From JBCDGZ01 sp038750655 (GTDB lineage Bacteria; Bacteroidota; Bacteroidia; Chitinophagales; Saprospiraceae): a stretch of 47,898 nucleotides of DNA. Location: assembly GCA_038750655.1 (NCBI GenBank), contig JBCDGZ010000050.1, positions 1 through 47,898 of the forward strand. The letters are read 5' to 3'. The translations under genes and the position numbers were made by a program. Under the pieces are notes generated by a model that searched no databases, was not told the DNA's origin, and saw nothing but the letters and a program-made list of their open reading frames with translations. This document shows, piece after piece, positions 30,757 through 40,795 of the stretch; the first letter of the stretch is position 1; each line of letters begins with the position of its first letter.

Positions 30757-31296
30757 ATGCCCCTTGACTTCCCCCGCTTATACACCCCGAGATTAGTACT
30801 GCGAAAAATCGAAGTCGAAGACCTCCCCGCTTTGGTCCAGTACGCTAACAACAAAAAAATCGCCGACCACATCGTCAATATTCCCTACCCCTACCGGGAG
30901 CCGGATGCTGCCTTCCGAATCAGCTTCGTTGTACAGGGCTTTAAGCAAAAAATCCGCTACGTCTTTGCCATCATCCACAAAGAACGCGGGGAGCTGATCG
31001 GCGAAATCAGCCTACACCTACTGGATCAGCACCACCAACACGCCCAACTGGCCTACTGGATCGGCGAACCCTTCTGGAACCAGGGCATCGCCACCGAGGC
31101 CGCCCGCGCCGTTATTCAGTTCGGCTTTGAACAGCTGGACAGAACCCTGATCTACGCTGACTGCCATCCTAACAATCCTGCTTCGGAGAAAGTCATGTGC
31201 AAGATCGGGATGAGCCAACAGGCGAGCCAGAGTCAGCTCTTGCTTTACCGCATCACTCAAGAGGCATACCAAAAGCAGCAACAAAGTACGCCCTAG
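30757..31296 (+). CDS. GNAT-family acetyltransferase, RimJ/RimL-like
   Basis: 179-aa acetyl-CoA-dependent N-acyltransferase. The start LYTPRLVLRKIEVEDLPALV is the typical RimJ/RimL opening; the acetyl-CoA-binding loop lies in YWIGEPFWNQGIATEAARAV (about 98-117), and PNNPASEKVMCKIGM follows. The target could be a protein N-terminus or small molecule. The ATG at 30757 is chosen over a TTG at 30730. The DUF434 gene begins 12 bp later. Confidence 0.85.
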   Translation: MPLDFPRLYTPRLVLRKIEVEDLPALVQYANNKKIADHIVNIPYPYREPDAAFRISFVVQGFKQKIRYVFAIIHKERGELIGEISLHLLDQHHQHAQLAYWIGEPFWNQGIATEAARAVIQFGFEQLDRTLIYADCHPNNPASEKVMCKIGMSQQASQSQLLLYRITQEAYQKQQQSTP

Positions 31297-31308
31297 TGCC
31301 CCCTACTT

Positions 31309-32016
31309 ATGACTCGTCGAAACAGAGGCAAACAATCGAGCGATGATCAGCTCTTCGCACCCAAATGGTGGCCGACCTTCACCGCTGCGGTAGACGACTG
31401 CGGCTATCTGCTGACGCGCGGCTACTCCGAAAATTCGACCCTACAGATCGTCGGTAACCGCTATCGGCTCAACGCGCGGCAGCGCCTGGCGATCCAGCGG
31501 ATCTGCGCCAGCGATCAGCAGGTGGAGCAGCGGCAGCAGAAGTGCTGGGCACCGGAGGCCCTGCGGGGCGTCCCCGTCGAAATCGACGGCTTCAACCTCC
31601 TGATCCTCCTCGAAAGCGCCCTCTCGGGGGCCTACCTCTTCCAAGGCCGGGACGGCACCTTGCGCGACATCGCCAGCGTCCACGGCTCTTACAAGCGGGT
31701 CCGCAAAACCGAGGCGGCCATTTTGCTGGTGGGCCAGGTGCTGCAGGCCGCCGGGGCCGGCCCCACCAAATGGTACTTCGATCAGCCCGTCTCCAACAGC
31801 GGTCGCCTGAAAACCCTACTGCGCGAACTCAGCGAGCAACACGGCTTTGGCTGGGCAATCGAACTGGTCTATAATCCTGATAAAGCCTTGGCGCAGAGCG
31901 ACGCAGTGGTCGTCTCCTCCGATGGCTGGATTTTGGATCAGTGTACGCGCTGGTGCAATTTGGGAGCTTTTATGGTGCGGGAGTATGTGGAGGAGGGGTT
32001 GGTGGTGGTGGTTTGA
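31309..32016 (+). CDS. DUF434/DUF5616 family protein
   Basis: 235-aa soluble protein. The N-terminal 55-60 residues (PKWWPTFTAAVDDCGYLLTRGY and LQIVGNRYRLNARQRLAIQR) match DUF434; the remainder (about 80-235) resembles the DUF5616 part that usually follows it, with VEIDGFNLLILLE and a final DAVVVSSDGWILD. Alternating strands and aspartates suggest a PIN-like or nuclease-like fold, but this is inference. The codon use is rich in G and C, more so than its neighbours. Confidence 0.75.
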   Translation: MTRRNRGKQSSDDQLFAPKWWPTFTAAVDDCGYLLTRGYSENSTLQIVGNRYRLNARQRLAIQRICASDQQVEQRQQKCWAPEALRGVPVEIDGFNLLILLESALSGAYLFQGRDGTLRDIASVHGSYKRVRKTEAAILLVGQVLQAAGAGPTKWYFDQPVSNSGRLKTLLRELSEQHGFGWAIELVYNPDKALAQSDAVVVSSDGWILDQCTRWCNLGAFMVREYVEEGLVVVV

Positions 32017-32192
32017 GGGGCTCTTTATCTTTGATTAATTTGAAGTCCAATAGCTGACCTAGAATTGACTCCCTCAGCTAATTAATGATTTTACTATGTA
32101 ACTAATAAATAGTAAACGTCGTTCTTTTCATATAAAAAATACTAACTTTTCGTACGACTTTTCTCATTTTACAGTTCTTTCTTGCATATAAA

Positions 32193-32954
32193 ATGAAATA
32201 TTCATCCCCCTTCCAGTATAGCATTAGCTACTTCTTCCTCCTCTACCTACTCCTACTCCCCCTCAGCTGCTCCAACCCCAGCTCCAGCTCGACTACCAAC
32301 TCCGACCGCGTAGCCCAAGCCCGGCAAGACAAGCAGGAAGGCTTGATCCAATTAATAGAGCGCAAGGGGATGCAGTGGGAGAAAGTAGAGGTCTTCTTGC
32401 GGGCTTTTAAGGAGGAACAGGTTTTGGAGGTCTGGGGAAGGAGTGAAAAGAAAATGCCTTACCGGAAATTGCTGACCTATAAGTTTTGCCAGCTCAGCGG
32501 AAAGCCAGGGCCGAAGCGCAAGGAAGGGGATCGGCAGGTGCCCGAAGGACTCTATCATATTGACCGCTTTAATCCCAAGAGCAATTATTACCTCTCGCTG
32601 GGCTTGGACTATCCCAATCGCTCCGATAAGATTCGGGGGGACCGCGAGCGGCCGGGGAGCGATATTTTTATCCACGGGGACTGCGTGACGGTGGGCTGCA
32701 TTCCGATTACGGATGATAAGATTAAGGAATTGTACATTCTGACCCAGAGGGCCCGCGATAATGGACAGGCGGCCATTCCGGTGCATATCTTTCCGGCGCG
32801 ACTGGACAGCGAGAAAATAAAGCAATTGGGACGGGCTTACCCGCAGCATCGGCAGTTTTGGGCGGAGCTAAAGGTGTTCTACGACCATTTTGAGGGCGGA
32901 AGGCGGCCGCCGAAGTTTACCATTAATGCTAAGGGGCAGTATCAGCTGCGCTGA
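32193..32954 (+). CDS. L,D-transpeptidase-like lipoprotein, YafK type
   Basis: 253-aa lipoprotein (LPLSC, Cys26). The YkuD-type catalytic motif is HGDCVTVGC (161-169), with His161 and nucleophile Cys169, in the form seen in E. coli YafK (HGxCVTxGC). In E. coli that protein cuts the link between Braun lipoprotein and peptidoglycan; here a link-cutting or exchange role is likely, but the substrate is not known. The 176-bp gap upstream is AT-rich with no clear minus-7 box. It ends convergent with the hupE-like gene, 9 bp apart. Confidence 0.8.
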   Translation: MKYSSPFQYSISYFFLLYLLLLPLSCSNPSSSSTTNSDRVAQARQDKQEGLIQLIERKGMQWEKVEVFLRAFKEEQVLEVWGRSEKKMPYRKLLTYKFCQLSGKPGPKRKEGDRQVPEGLYHIDRFNPKSNYYLSLGLDYPNRSDKIRGDRERPGSDIFIHGDCVTVGCIPITDDKIKELYILTQRARDNGQAAIPVHIFPARLDSEKIKQLGRAYPQHRQFWAELKVFYDHFEGGRRPPKFTINAKGQYQLR

Positions 32955-32963
32955 TTCTCCTGA

Positions 32964-33650
32964 CTAATGCCCGTGAGAAAAGTAGCCCATCATCTGGAAA
33001 ATAAATAGGCCGATCCCGGCGGCGACGAGAAACCAGTTGACCGTTTGGTAAAAAATCTGATAGCTTTTCCAGGGCTTCCACTTGGAAATGACGAAAACGA
33101 TGGGAATGAGCGCCAGTATTTGCCCCAATTCTACCCCCACATTAAAGCAGATGATTTTCATTAAAAACTGCCCCTCCCCCATATCGAAGGATTGCAGACG
33201 GGTGGAGAGTCCGAAGCCGTGGATAAGGCCGAAGAGGAAAACCATGAATAGCAAGTTGGGCGACTTAGTCTTGAGTAGGGAGCTGAAGCCCCCCAGATTT
33301 TCGAAGCCTTTGTACAAGACACTCAGCGCAATGACCGCATCGATAAGGTGCTCGTCGGCCTTAATCCCCAGGTAGGTGGCGCTGATGAGGGTAATGCTGT
33401 GGCCGATGGTGAAGACAGTGATGAAGCGTACAATGTCGCGAAAATTATCCAGGTAGAAGATAACACCGACTAGGAAGAGGATATGGTCGTAGCCCGTCAG
33501 CATATGAGTGGCCCCTACGCGGATGTAGGCCAGCAGGCCGCCGTTGCTCAGAATTTCTTGGTCAGACTGGCTTACACCATGCGCCATCAGAAGGAGCGGA
33601 CTGAGAATAAACAGGACGAATAGTATTCGACTGCGCTGTGATTGTTTCAT
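32964..33650 (-). CDS. HupE/UreJ-family membrane protein
   Basis: 228-aa integral membrane protein with a signal-like first helix (about 8-22, ending in MAHGVS) and about six further helices. The GATHMLTGYDHILFLVGVIF stretch (about 45-64) is the hallmark of the HupE/UreJ_2 family, related to nickel/metal permeases. The metal is not known. Start 33650 is preferred to the longer frame from 33779, which covers the divergent promoter region. Confidence 0.82.
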   Translation of the reverse strand: MKQSQRSRILFVLFILSPLLLMAHGVSQSDQEILSNGGLLAYIRVGATHMLTGYDHILFLVGVIFYLDNFRDIVRFITVFTIGHSITLISATYLGIKADEHLIDAVIALSVLYKGFENLGGFSSLLKTKSPNLLFMVFLFGLIHGFGLSTRLQSFDMGEGQFLMKIICFNVGVELGQILALIPIVFVISKWKPWKSYQIFYQTVNWFLVAAGIGLFIFQMMGYFSHGH

Positions 33651-33864
33651 TTTAAGCTCTTTTAGGACTGCTTTTGCGGACGGGGACAAAAGCGCCGTAA
33701 AAGTACTAAATTGTTCTGATATGAATGATTCTTCTACCGTTAAGATCATCCATATTTGTAAGGGAAAAACGTAAATCAACGGTATTGCTATTTTTCAACA
33801 TTTGTTGAGAATTTTGAGCTTAGAATTTTTGATATTTATCGTTTACACCATTCAATGCGCTTGT
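33651..33864. other. divergent gap between hupE-like and protease genes
   Basis: AT-rich, no gene. It includes the palindrome TCAAC-ATTT-GTTGA near 33798 and several TTTG and TATTTATC-like boxes, but no perfect minus-7 match in either direction. Confidence 0.4.
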
Positions 33865-36495
33865 ATGAAATTCATACCCTTACTTCCAATCATCTTTTTG
33901 ACAACCTTGATTTGTACACCGTTAAATGCACAAGTGGTTTTTGTAAAAGAACCAAGACCAGCCATTTATGAAAATGAGCAACAAGCCATTCCATTGGCCA
34001 GAATGCCGCGTTTGCAAGAGGATAAGCTCATCGACGAGCTCTACCTATCCAGGCAATCACGACGGCCAGCCAAGTTTGGCTTTTTACATCAAGTCAACCT
34101 CTCATTGGAAAACACTGGTCAATGGACGACCTTGGCGAATGGAGACAGGGTTTGGCAACTGAAAATATATGCCCCCAATGCACAAACCATTAATTTAAAT
34201 TATGACAAGTACGATTTACCGGTAGGAGGAAAACTTTATGTCTATAATGTATCAAAGACGGATATACTAGGGCCATTTACCCTACAGAATGAAAAAGCCA
34301 ACCAGGAATTTGCTACAGGATTTACCAAAGGAGAATATTGTATTGTCGAGTATCACGAACCCTTCAAGCATAGTGGAAAAGGAGTCCTGCAAATCAGTGG
34401 AGTTGTTCACGGTTATCGTTCCATAAGAAGTCTCGTATCCAACACCCTCAGAGATTTTCAAGATGCTGGGGCGTGCAATTACGATGTTGAATGCTCGATC
34501 GGGGATGGATGGGAGGATCAAATAAAGTCAGTAGGATTGATCTTGGCAGAAAACAATACTTCTTTTTGTACAGGGACCCTAATCAATACCACGGCGGGCA
34601 ATTGTCAGCCTTATTTTTTAACCGCTGATCATTGTTTCCCAAATGATAACCCTGGTGAATTGCTCAACAATATTTTCTTGTTCAACTATCAAAGTGCTAG
34701 CCCCGCCTGCCCCGGAATTTCTATAAGCCCCGGTCCAGTTAATCAAACCGTACAAGGCTGCACGGTAATAGCAAAATCAGCGGAAACGGATTTCTGCCTG
34801 ATGAGGCTTACCAATAATCCAATCGACTTTTATGATGTCTATTATTCAGGATGGGACAGAAGAAATACCCCCGCTCCCGGAGTGGTGGGAATACACCATA
34901 GTAGTGGTGATGTTAAGAAGATTAGCATTGAGGATGACCCCATAGTTTCTAGTAGTGATAATTTATTTTGGCTAGTCCCCAACTGGGATTACGGGACTAC
35001 AGAACCGGGAGCTTCGGGCTCTTCGATTTTTGACATCAACAATAAAAGAATCCTTGGCCAGTTGTGTTGTGGTCTAGCCGCTTGCAATGGGAGTTCCAAT
35101 AATGGTGGAGAAGAAGATTTTGGAAAAATCTATTATTCATGGGATCAAATAGGCCCAAACAGTTCAGAACAATTGAAGCCCTGGCTTGATCCGATCAATA
35201 GTGGGGTCTTAGTAATGGATGGCAGCAGCTGCCCTATATCTCCAACTGCAGCGATTCATCCAGTCAGTGGATATAATTTCAATCTCTGTGGCCCTGGCAA
35301 CCTGCTTTTTAAAGATCAATCAAGCGGCTTGCCGACCAGCTGGTCCTGGACATTTAGCGGCGCAGGCGTATCGCCCAATGCTTCAACACTACAAAATCCA
35401 GAAATCACCATCAATAATGCAGGTACCTTAACAGCAACATTGACGGTGAGTAATGCACAAGGTACAGATGTCATTAGCCAAGCCTACTCCGTTTTATTTT
35501 ATAATTGTGAAAATGACACCTATTGTAATACGCCCAATCTTTCGATTCCGGACAACGCTTCTAACGGTGTAAGCAATAGCATCATCATCCCCTCCAGTTC
35601 CCCGCTAGTAGATGTAGACATTGAACTCGACATCAATCACTCCTGGGTCGGGGATTTAGTCGTCAGACTAGAACACGGAGGTACATCGATTGACCTGTTA
35701 ACCCGGCCCAATGCTCCAATCCAAGAATGTGATGAAGCCGATATTCAAGCAACATTTGATGATGGTGCAGCCTTAGCGGCTCAACTCATGTGTGCAAGCT
35801 CTGGTTCAGCTATAAATGGTAATGTCATCCCTCACGCTCCACTATCTGTATTTAATAATATTGACCATGGAGGTACATGGACCCTCAGCGTTGTAGATCA
35901 AGCTTCGGATGATATAGGAGTATTGAATTCCTGGTGTATAAAAACCACCAGCACTACGAGTGCGTTGCCGATTGATTTACGATCCTTTAATGCACAGTAT
36001 CTTAAAAAGGAAAATACCGTTGAATTAGCCTGGTCTACCAGCTCAGAGGTGAATAATGACTATTTCGTGGTTGAGAAATCCTCCGATGCGCGACACTGGA
36101 AGAGCATTGGAAAGCTTAACGGAAGAGGGAATACCTCTGCTACATCGCAGTACCATTTGATTGATCATAACCCACTCCCCGGAGCAGTCAGCTATTATCG
36201 ACTGCTGCAAGTTGATTTTGATGGCTCCTTCAGTTACTCCAATATTGAGTCAATCTCCATCCCTGCTGCTCTTCATCAGGATTTATCCATCTACCCTAAT
36301 CCTATTGGAGCTGGTGATAAAATCAATTTCACAAATACCGACAAAGTAAACAAGGTGAAATTATATACTTTAGCGGGCCAGGAGATTGGGTTAATAGGGC
36401 AGCGTCTACCAAAATCTCTACCTACCGGGATATATCTTTTAGAAATTGAGCTATTATCAGGAGTTGTCGGCTTTAATAAGGTAGTCGTAAAATAG
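33865..36495 (+). CDS. secreted lysyl-endopeptidase-like serine protease with T9SS sorting domain
   Basis: 876-aa secreted protease. Signal peptide 1-23, then a propeptide-like beta region (about 24-200). The trypsin-like domain (about 205-475) has the triad His256 (LTADHC), Asp309 (ETDFCL) and Ser384 (GASGSS) and several cysteines, resembling Lys-C of Lysobacter/Achromobacter. A PKD-like domain (about 478-560), a proprotein-convertase P domain (about 565-720) and a linker follow; the last 80 residues are a T9SS sorting domain (IYPNPIGAGDKINF to a final KVVVK). A start at 33802 is possible but the signal peptide begins at 33865. It ends one base before the convergent acyl-CoA synthetase gene. 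Confidence 0.85.
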   Translation: MKFIPLLPIIFLTTLICTPLNAQVVFVKEPRPAIYENEQQAIPLARMPRLQEDKLIDELYLSRQSRRPAKFGFLHQVNLSLENTGQWTTLANGDRVWQLKIYAPNAQTINLNYDKYDLPVGGKLYVYNVSKTDILGPFTLQNEKANQEFATGFTKGEYCIVEYHEPFKHSGKGVLQISGVVHGYRSIRSLVSNTLRDFQDAGACNYDVECSIGDGWEDQIKSVGLILAENNTSFCTGTLINTTAGNCQPYFLTADHCFPNDNPGELLNNIFLFNYQSASPACPGISISPGPVNQTVQGCTVIAKSAETDFCLMRLTNNPIDFYDVYYSGWDRRNTPAPGVVGIHHSSGDVKKISIEDDPIVSSSDNLFWLVPNWDYGTTEPGASGSSIFDINNKRILGQLCCGLAACNGSSNNGGEEDFGKIYYSWDQIGPNSSEQLKPWLDPINSGVLVMDGSSCPISPTAAIHPVSGYNFNLCGPGNLLFKDQSSGLPTSWSWTFSGAGVSPNASTLQNPEITINNAGTLTATLTVSNAQGTDVISQAYSVLFYNCENDTYCNTPNLSIPDNASNGVSNSIIIPSSSPLVDVDIELDINHSWVGDLVVRLEHGGTSIDLLTRPNAPIQECDEADIQATFDDGAALAAQLMCASSGSAINGNVIPHAPLSVFNNIDHGGTWTLSVVDQASDDIGVLNSWCIKTTSTTSALPIDLRSFNAQYLKKENTVELAWSTSSEVNNDYFVVEKSSDARHWKSIGKLNGRGNTSATSQYHLIDHNPLPGAVSYYRLLQVDFDGSFSYSNIESISIPAALHQDLSIYPNPIGAGDKINFTNTDKVNKVKLYTLAGQEIGLIGQRLPKSLPTGIYLLEIELLSGVVGFNKVVVK

Positions 36496-36496
36496 G

Positions 36497-38173
36497 CTAC
36501 CGCTTCCCCAACTCTGCCATACTGATTCTGCGCATTTCTATCTTCCTGATTTTACCGGTCACTGTCATCGGAAAATCAGCGGTAAATTTAAAGTACCTCG
36601 GTACCTTAAAGTAGGTGATTTTATCTTTGCAGAAGGCTTGAATTTCCTCTCCGGTAATCGTTTGGCCCTCTTTGGGTTTAACCCAGGCCATCACTTCTTC
36701 TCCGTATTTTTCCGAAGGTATACCGATGACTTGTACATCGCTAATTTTAGGGTGGCCATACAGGAACTCCTCTATTTCTCGGGGATAAATATTTTCGCCC
36801 CCTCTGATAATCATGTCTTTGATGCGCCCTACGATGTTTATATACCCTTCTTCGTCCATTACCGCAATATCGCCAGTGTGTATCCATCGGGCCGCGTCGA
36901 TCGTCTCCTTGGTTTTTTCGTTATCGTTCCAATACCCCAGCATCACACTATAGCCTCTGGTACACAGTTCTCCGGGCTCCCCTATCGGCAGCACCAGGCC
37001 TGTCTCACTGTCAATAATCTTCACTTCGAGATGAGGGTGCACTTGTCCGACCGTACTCACTTGTTTTTCCAGCGTGGTACCCATCCTGGTCTGGGTGCTC
37101 ACGGGGCTGGTTTCGGTCATCCCGTAGGCAATTTGGACTTCAGACATATTCATTAAAGTCTGCACTTTTTTCATCACTTCAACCGGACAGGGTGACCCCG
37201 CCATGATGCCCGTGCGCAAGCTGGATAAGTCGAATTGATCAAAATCCGGGTGCTCTAGCTGTGCGATGAACATTGTCGGCACACCGTAGACGGCCGTGGC
37301 TTTTTCTTGCTCAATAGCCTCTAAGACCGCCAATGGCTCAAAGCCTTCACTTGGATAAATCATCGTAGCTCCGTGGGTCATACAGCCTAAATTACCCATC
37401 ACCATTCCAAAACAGTGATATAAGGGAACAGGAATGATCAGGCGATCTTTTTCTGTAAAATTCATAGTTCTGGCGACAAAAAAGCCATTGTTCAGGATGT
37501 TGTGATGGCTCAGGGTCGCTCCTTTGGGGTATCCGGTTGTACCGCTGGTGTATTGGATGTTGATGGGATCGTCAAAGGCAAGCGCAGCTTGTCGATGATC
37601 AAGCGCCTCGTCGGCGACCGATGAAGAGTTTTCCATAAACCGCTTCCAGGCGAGCAGCCCTTTCTCCGGGGTATCAGAGAGCACAACAGCCATTTTTAAT
37701 TCTGGCAATGCTTTGGACTGTAAATGCCCAAAGGAGCTGTCTTCCAGTTCAGGAGCCAGCTCCAGTATCATCTTGGAATAATGGGAGCTTTTGAACTGGT
37801 GGGCCAGCACCATCATTTTACAAGCCGACTGGTTTAGGGCATACTTGAGTTCGTGCAATCGATAGGAGGGGTTGATGTTCACCAAAATGGCGCCTACTTT
37901 TGCCGTGGCAAATTGAAGCACCGCCCATTCCGAACAATTCGGCGACCAAATCCCCACCCGATCCCCTTTTGCTATACCATAAGCGATCAATGCCTTGGCA
38001 CAAGTATCCACCTCTTTTTTCAATTCCTCATAGGTCCACCGAATATTTTGATGAGGAACAATGAGCGCTTCTTGGTGAGGATATTTGCGGACGATCGCAT
38101 CAAATTGATCTCCTATCGTGGCTCCCAGCAAGGGAATGGTACTGGTACCGGAGGTATAACTTATTTTTTTCAT
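36497..38173 (-). CDS. acyl-CoA synthetase, medium/long-chain (ACSF2/FadD-like)
   Basis: 558-aa AMP-forming ligase that activates a carboxylic acid to its CoA thioester. Motifs: YTSGTTGYPKG (208-218, P-loop), YGMTETSP near 356, a TGDIAVMD with GRIKDMIIRGGENIYP near 443-470, and the final catalytic Lys in TVTGKIRK. It resembles ACSF2-type medium-chain synthetases. Its start overlaps the end of the hydrolase gene by 4 bp (ATGA), so the two are coupled. Confidence 0.9.
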   Translation of the reverse strand: MKKISYTSGTSTIPLLGATIGDQFDAIVRKYPHQEALIVPHQNIRWTYEELKKEVDTCAKALIAYGIAKGDRVGIWSPNCSEWAVLQFATAKVGAILVNINPSYRLHELKYALNQSACKMMVLAHQFKSSHYSKMILELAPELEDSSFGHLQSKALPELKMAVVLSDTPEKGLLAWKRFMENSSSVADEALDHRQAALAFDDPINIQYTSGTTGYPKGATLSHHNILNNGFFVARTMNFTEKDRLIIPVPLYHCFGMVMGNLGCMTHGATMIYPSEGFEPLAVLEAIEQEKATAVYGVPTMFIAQLEHPDFDQFDLSSLRTGIMAGSPCPVEVMKKVQTLMNMSEVQIAYGMTETSPVSTQTRMGTTLEKQVSTVGQVHPHLEVKIIDSETGLVLPIGEPGELCTRGYSVMLGYWNDNEKTKETIDAARWIHTGDIAVMDEEGYINIVGRIKDMIIRGGENIYPREIEEFLYGHPKISDVQVIGIPSEKYGEEVMAWVKPKEGQTITGEEIQAFCKDKITYFKVPRYFKFTADFPMTVTGKIRKIEMRRISMAELGKR

Positions 38174-38937
38174 CTCTGCTTAAGATTTTTGATAAAATCA
38201 GCGGCCAGCTCTAAGACAAGATGGGGCTGCTCTTTATGTGGATTGTGGCCGATGTTATCCAGTAGTTTTATGGTATTTCTTTCGTGTGTGTTTTTTATGG
38301 ATTGCAGTTGCTTCACAGAACCGAATTGATCATCTTTTCCCTGCATGGCTAGACAAGGACAGGTAATATGGGGTAAAAGGTGCTCAATATTCCAGTCCTT
38401 AAAATCATCCGCCAGCCAGGTGTCTGCCCAGGCGTAGAAAAGGTCATCCGTCTTCGTTCCGTGATACCGAACCAGCTTCGCTCTCAATTTACCCTTAGCA
38501 TAACTGCCTTTGGCTTCTTTTATTCCTGCTAAGGTAAGGGGTTCAACAAAGAGGTGGGCAGCCTCGGTGATGACCCCCAGTAGCTTATTCTGTAGTTGGG
38601 CTGCTGCAATTAAGGCAATGGACCCTCCGTCGCTATGGCCAAATAAAATGGCTCGCCCGATAGCGAATTCTTCCAGCAAATCGAGCAAAACGCGGGCCTC
38701 TACCTCCAGGTAATCAAGGTCGCGTTGCTGAGTAAGCTTTGAAGATTTGCCGTGCCCTTGCCGGTCGTAGGCTAAATAATTACAATCGGTTCTCTCTGCG
38801 AGCCTTTCGGGAAAAGCCCTCCAGGTCTGGACGGCCCCGAGTGCATCATGCAAAAAAACGATGGTGGGTGCTCCGGCCTTCTTTTTTACATACTCAACAT
38901 GTAGTGTTCCTTGCTCAATTGGAAAGGTAAAATCCAT
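38170..38937 (-). CDS. alpha/beta hydrolase
   Basis: 255-aa cytosolic hydrolase. It has the oxyanion stretch LHDALG (29-34), the nucleophile elbow GHSDGG with Ser102, an Asp in the region CLAMQGKDDQFG and a His in NIGHNPHKEQP near the end. Chemistry could be ester, thioester or C-C hydrolysis. It lies between two acyl-CoA synthetase genes, 27 bp downstream of the first, suggesting use in breakdown of an acid or ester. The start codon follows a gap of 27 bp. Confidence 0.85.
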   Translation of the reverse strand: MDFTFPIEQGTLHVEYVKKKAGAPTIVFLHDALGAVQTWRAFPERLAERTDCNYLAYDRQGHGKSSKLTQQRDLDYLEVEARVLLDLLEEFAIGRAILFGHSDGGSIALIAAAQLQNKLLGVITEAAHLFVEPLTLAGIKEAKGSYAKGKLRAKLVRYHGTKTDDLFYAWADTWLADDFKDWNIEHLLPHITCPCLAMQGKDDQFGSVKQLQSIKNTHERNTIKLLDNIGHNPHKEQPHLVLELAADFIKNLKQR

Positions 38938-38964
38938 TGGTCAATCGTTCCATTTTAAGCGAGC

Positions 38965-40671
38965 TCAATACTTCGCATGAAAATACTCATGGTCCCTTTT
39001 TACCTGATTGATCTTACTTTCTGCCTCCTTTGCCCTCAACTCTATCCGCCGAATTTTGCCACTGATGGTTTTGGGGAGTGCTGAAGGAAACTCAATGATC
39101 CGAGGGACCTTATATTTAGCCAAATGCTGCTCAGAAAAGGCGAACAACTCCGCAGCTAGGGCCTCACTGGGCTCCACCCCCTCCCGGAGCATCACAAAAG
39201 CCTTGACTGCATACCCCCGCAATTCGTGCGGGCTGGCCACCACCGCCGACTCCACAACGGCATCGTGCTCAATCAAGATGCTTTCCACCTCAAAAGGGCC
39301 GATCCGATAGGCAGAGGCTTTGATCACATCGTCATTTCTCCCAATAAACCAGATGTAGCCATCTTCGTCCTTATACGCCTTATCCCCTGTGTAGTAGAGG
39401 TGGTTTCTAAAAGCAGTAGTCGTCCGCTCCTCATCATTGAGGTACTCCAAAAATAAGCCATTGGGCGTCTCAGTATTCGTTCGCACACAAATCACCCCCT
39501 CTTCCAACGGAGGCACTTCCTTGCCCTGTTCATCACAAATAGCAATATCGTACATAAAGGTGGGGAGGCCCATAGAGCCGGGGCGGAGGGCTTGGCCAAG
39601 GATATTGCCAACCAAGGCCGTGGTCTCCGTTTGGCCGTAGCCATCGCGGACCGCAATCCCCGTGGCCGCCCGCCATTTTTGGATGACATCGGGGTTGAGC
39701 GGCTCCCCGGCGGCGCAGCTGGTCCGCAGTTTCAGATTGTACTTAGAGAGGTCTTCCTGAATCAGCATGCGCAGAACGGTGGGCGAGCCACAAAACGAAG
39801 TAACGCCGTAGTCTTGCATCGCCGCTAACTGTTCGCTGGGGAGGAACTTATCCACTTGATTGGCGAATAGGGTAGCCCCCATATTCCAAGGAGCAAAAAA
39901 GCTGCTCCAAGCAAACTTGGCCCACCCCGGCGACGAAATATTGTAATGAACATCGCCATGCCGACAGCCCAGCCAAGAGGCGGTAGACAGATGCCCAAAT
40001 GGATAGGTGAAGTGGGTATGCACAACGATCTTAGGCAGGCCCGTTGTCCCAGAAGTGAAAAAGTAGAGCACCGCATCATTCGCCTTTGTTTTCTCGGCTA
40101 CTGCATCCGTTGGCAAGGCCAGTAAATCATCAAAAGCCACCCAACCTTCGCGGCTTCCTCCCACACAAATTTTTATTTTGATCTCCTTTCCGTACGCCTG
40201 CTCTGCCTCCTCTATCTTAGCAGCATTCTGAATGTCGGTGATGAATATTTCGGGAAACAGCGATTCAAAACGGTAGAGCAAATCCCTGGAGGTCAAATTG
40301 GTGGCCGTTGGCATCATAATAAAGCCCCCTTTTATCGTCGCCATGAAGCTGATCCAATTGGCGGGTACCAAGGGCAGCAGGGAGTAGATGCGATCGCCTT
40401 TTGTCGCCCCATGCTTTCTGAGTAAGTTGAGTAGTTGACTGGACCGCTGGTAAATGGTTTGGAAAGAATAACGCTTTTCCTCCTCATTATAGCGCCAGAT
40501 CAGGGCAGTATCCTCCCCGAAGGCTTTTACGTTTAAATCGTAGAATATTTCTTCTACCCAGTTAAAATAGGTAGGCTTTTCTAAAGTTAATGTTTGGAGT
40601 ATTGAAAAATTTTGTTGGCTGATGGCCTGTCTAGCTTCTTTGAAATAGGTCCGTATATTCATATCTGACAT
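38965..40671 (-). CDS. acyl-CoA synthetase, ACSM-like
   Basis: 568-aa AMP-forming ligase. The P-loop FFTSGTTGLPKI lies at about 208-219, YGQTET follows, then YTGDKAYKDEDGY, GRNDDVIKASAYRIGP and the end motif TISGKIRR. The WLGCRHGD and SSPGWAKFAW segments are typical of acetyl/medium-chain (ACSM) enzymes. It is the first gene of the three-gene operon. Possible starts are 40671 and 40662. It is divergent from the small membrane protein gene at 40796. Confidence 0.88.
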   Translation of the reverse strand: MSDMNIRTYFKEARQAISQQNFSILQTLTLEKPTYFNWVEEIFYDLNVKAFGEDTALIWRYNEEEKRYSFQTIYQRSSQLLNLLRKHGATKGDRIYSLLPLVPANWISFMATIKGGFIMMPTATNLTSRDLLYRFESLFPEIFITDIQNAAKIEEAEQAYGKEIKIKICVGGSREGWVAFDDLLALPTDAVAEKTKANDAVLYFFTSGTTGLPKIVVHTHFTYPFGHLSTASWLGCRHGDVHYNISSPGWAKFAWSSFFAPWNMGATLFANQVDKFLPSEQLAAMQDYGVTSFCGSPTVLRMLIQEDLSKYNLKLRTSCAAGEPLNPDVIQKWRAATGIAVRDGYGQTETTALVGNILGQALRPGSMGLPTFMYDIAICDEQGKEVPPLEEGVICVRTNTETPNGLFLEYLNDEERTTTAFRNHLYYTGDKAYKDEDGYIWFIGRNDDVIKASAYRIGPFEVESILIEHDAVVESAVVASPHELRGYAVKAFVMLREGVEPSEALAAELFAFSEQHLAKYKVPRIIEFPSALPKTISGKIRRIELRAKEAESKINQVKRDHEYFHAKY

Positions 40672-40795
40672 TTGGTTTTAGATAGCTTATTGGAGCAAAT
40701 CGGGAGAAAGAACATCAACCCTTAAATTAGTAGATCGCACCTACATCACAAAATAATTCCCCTAAATTGATCATTCCCCCTGAAAACTATGTAAC

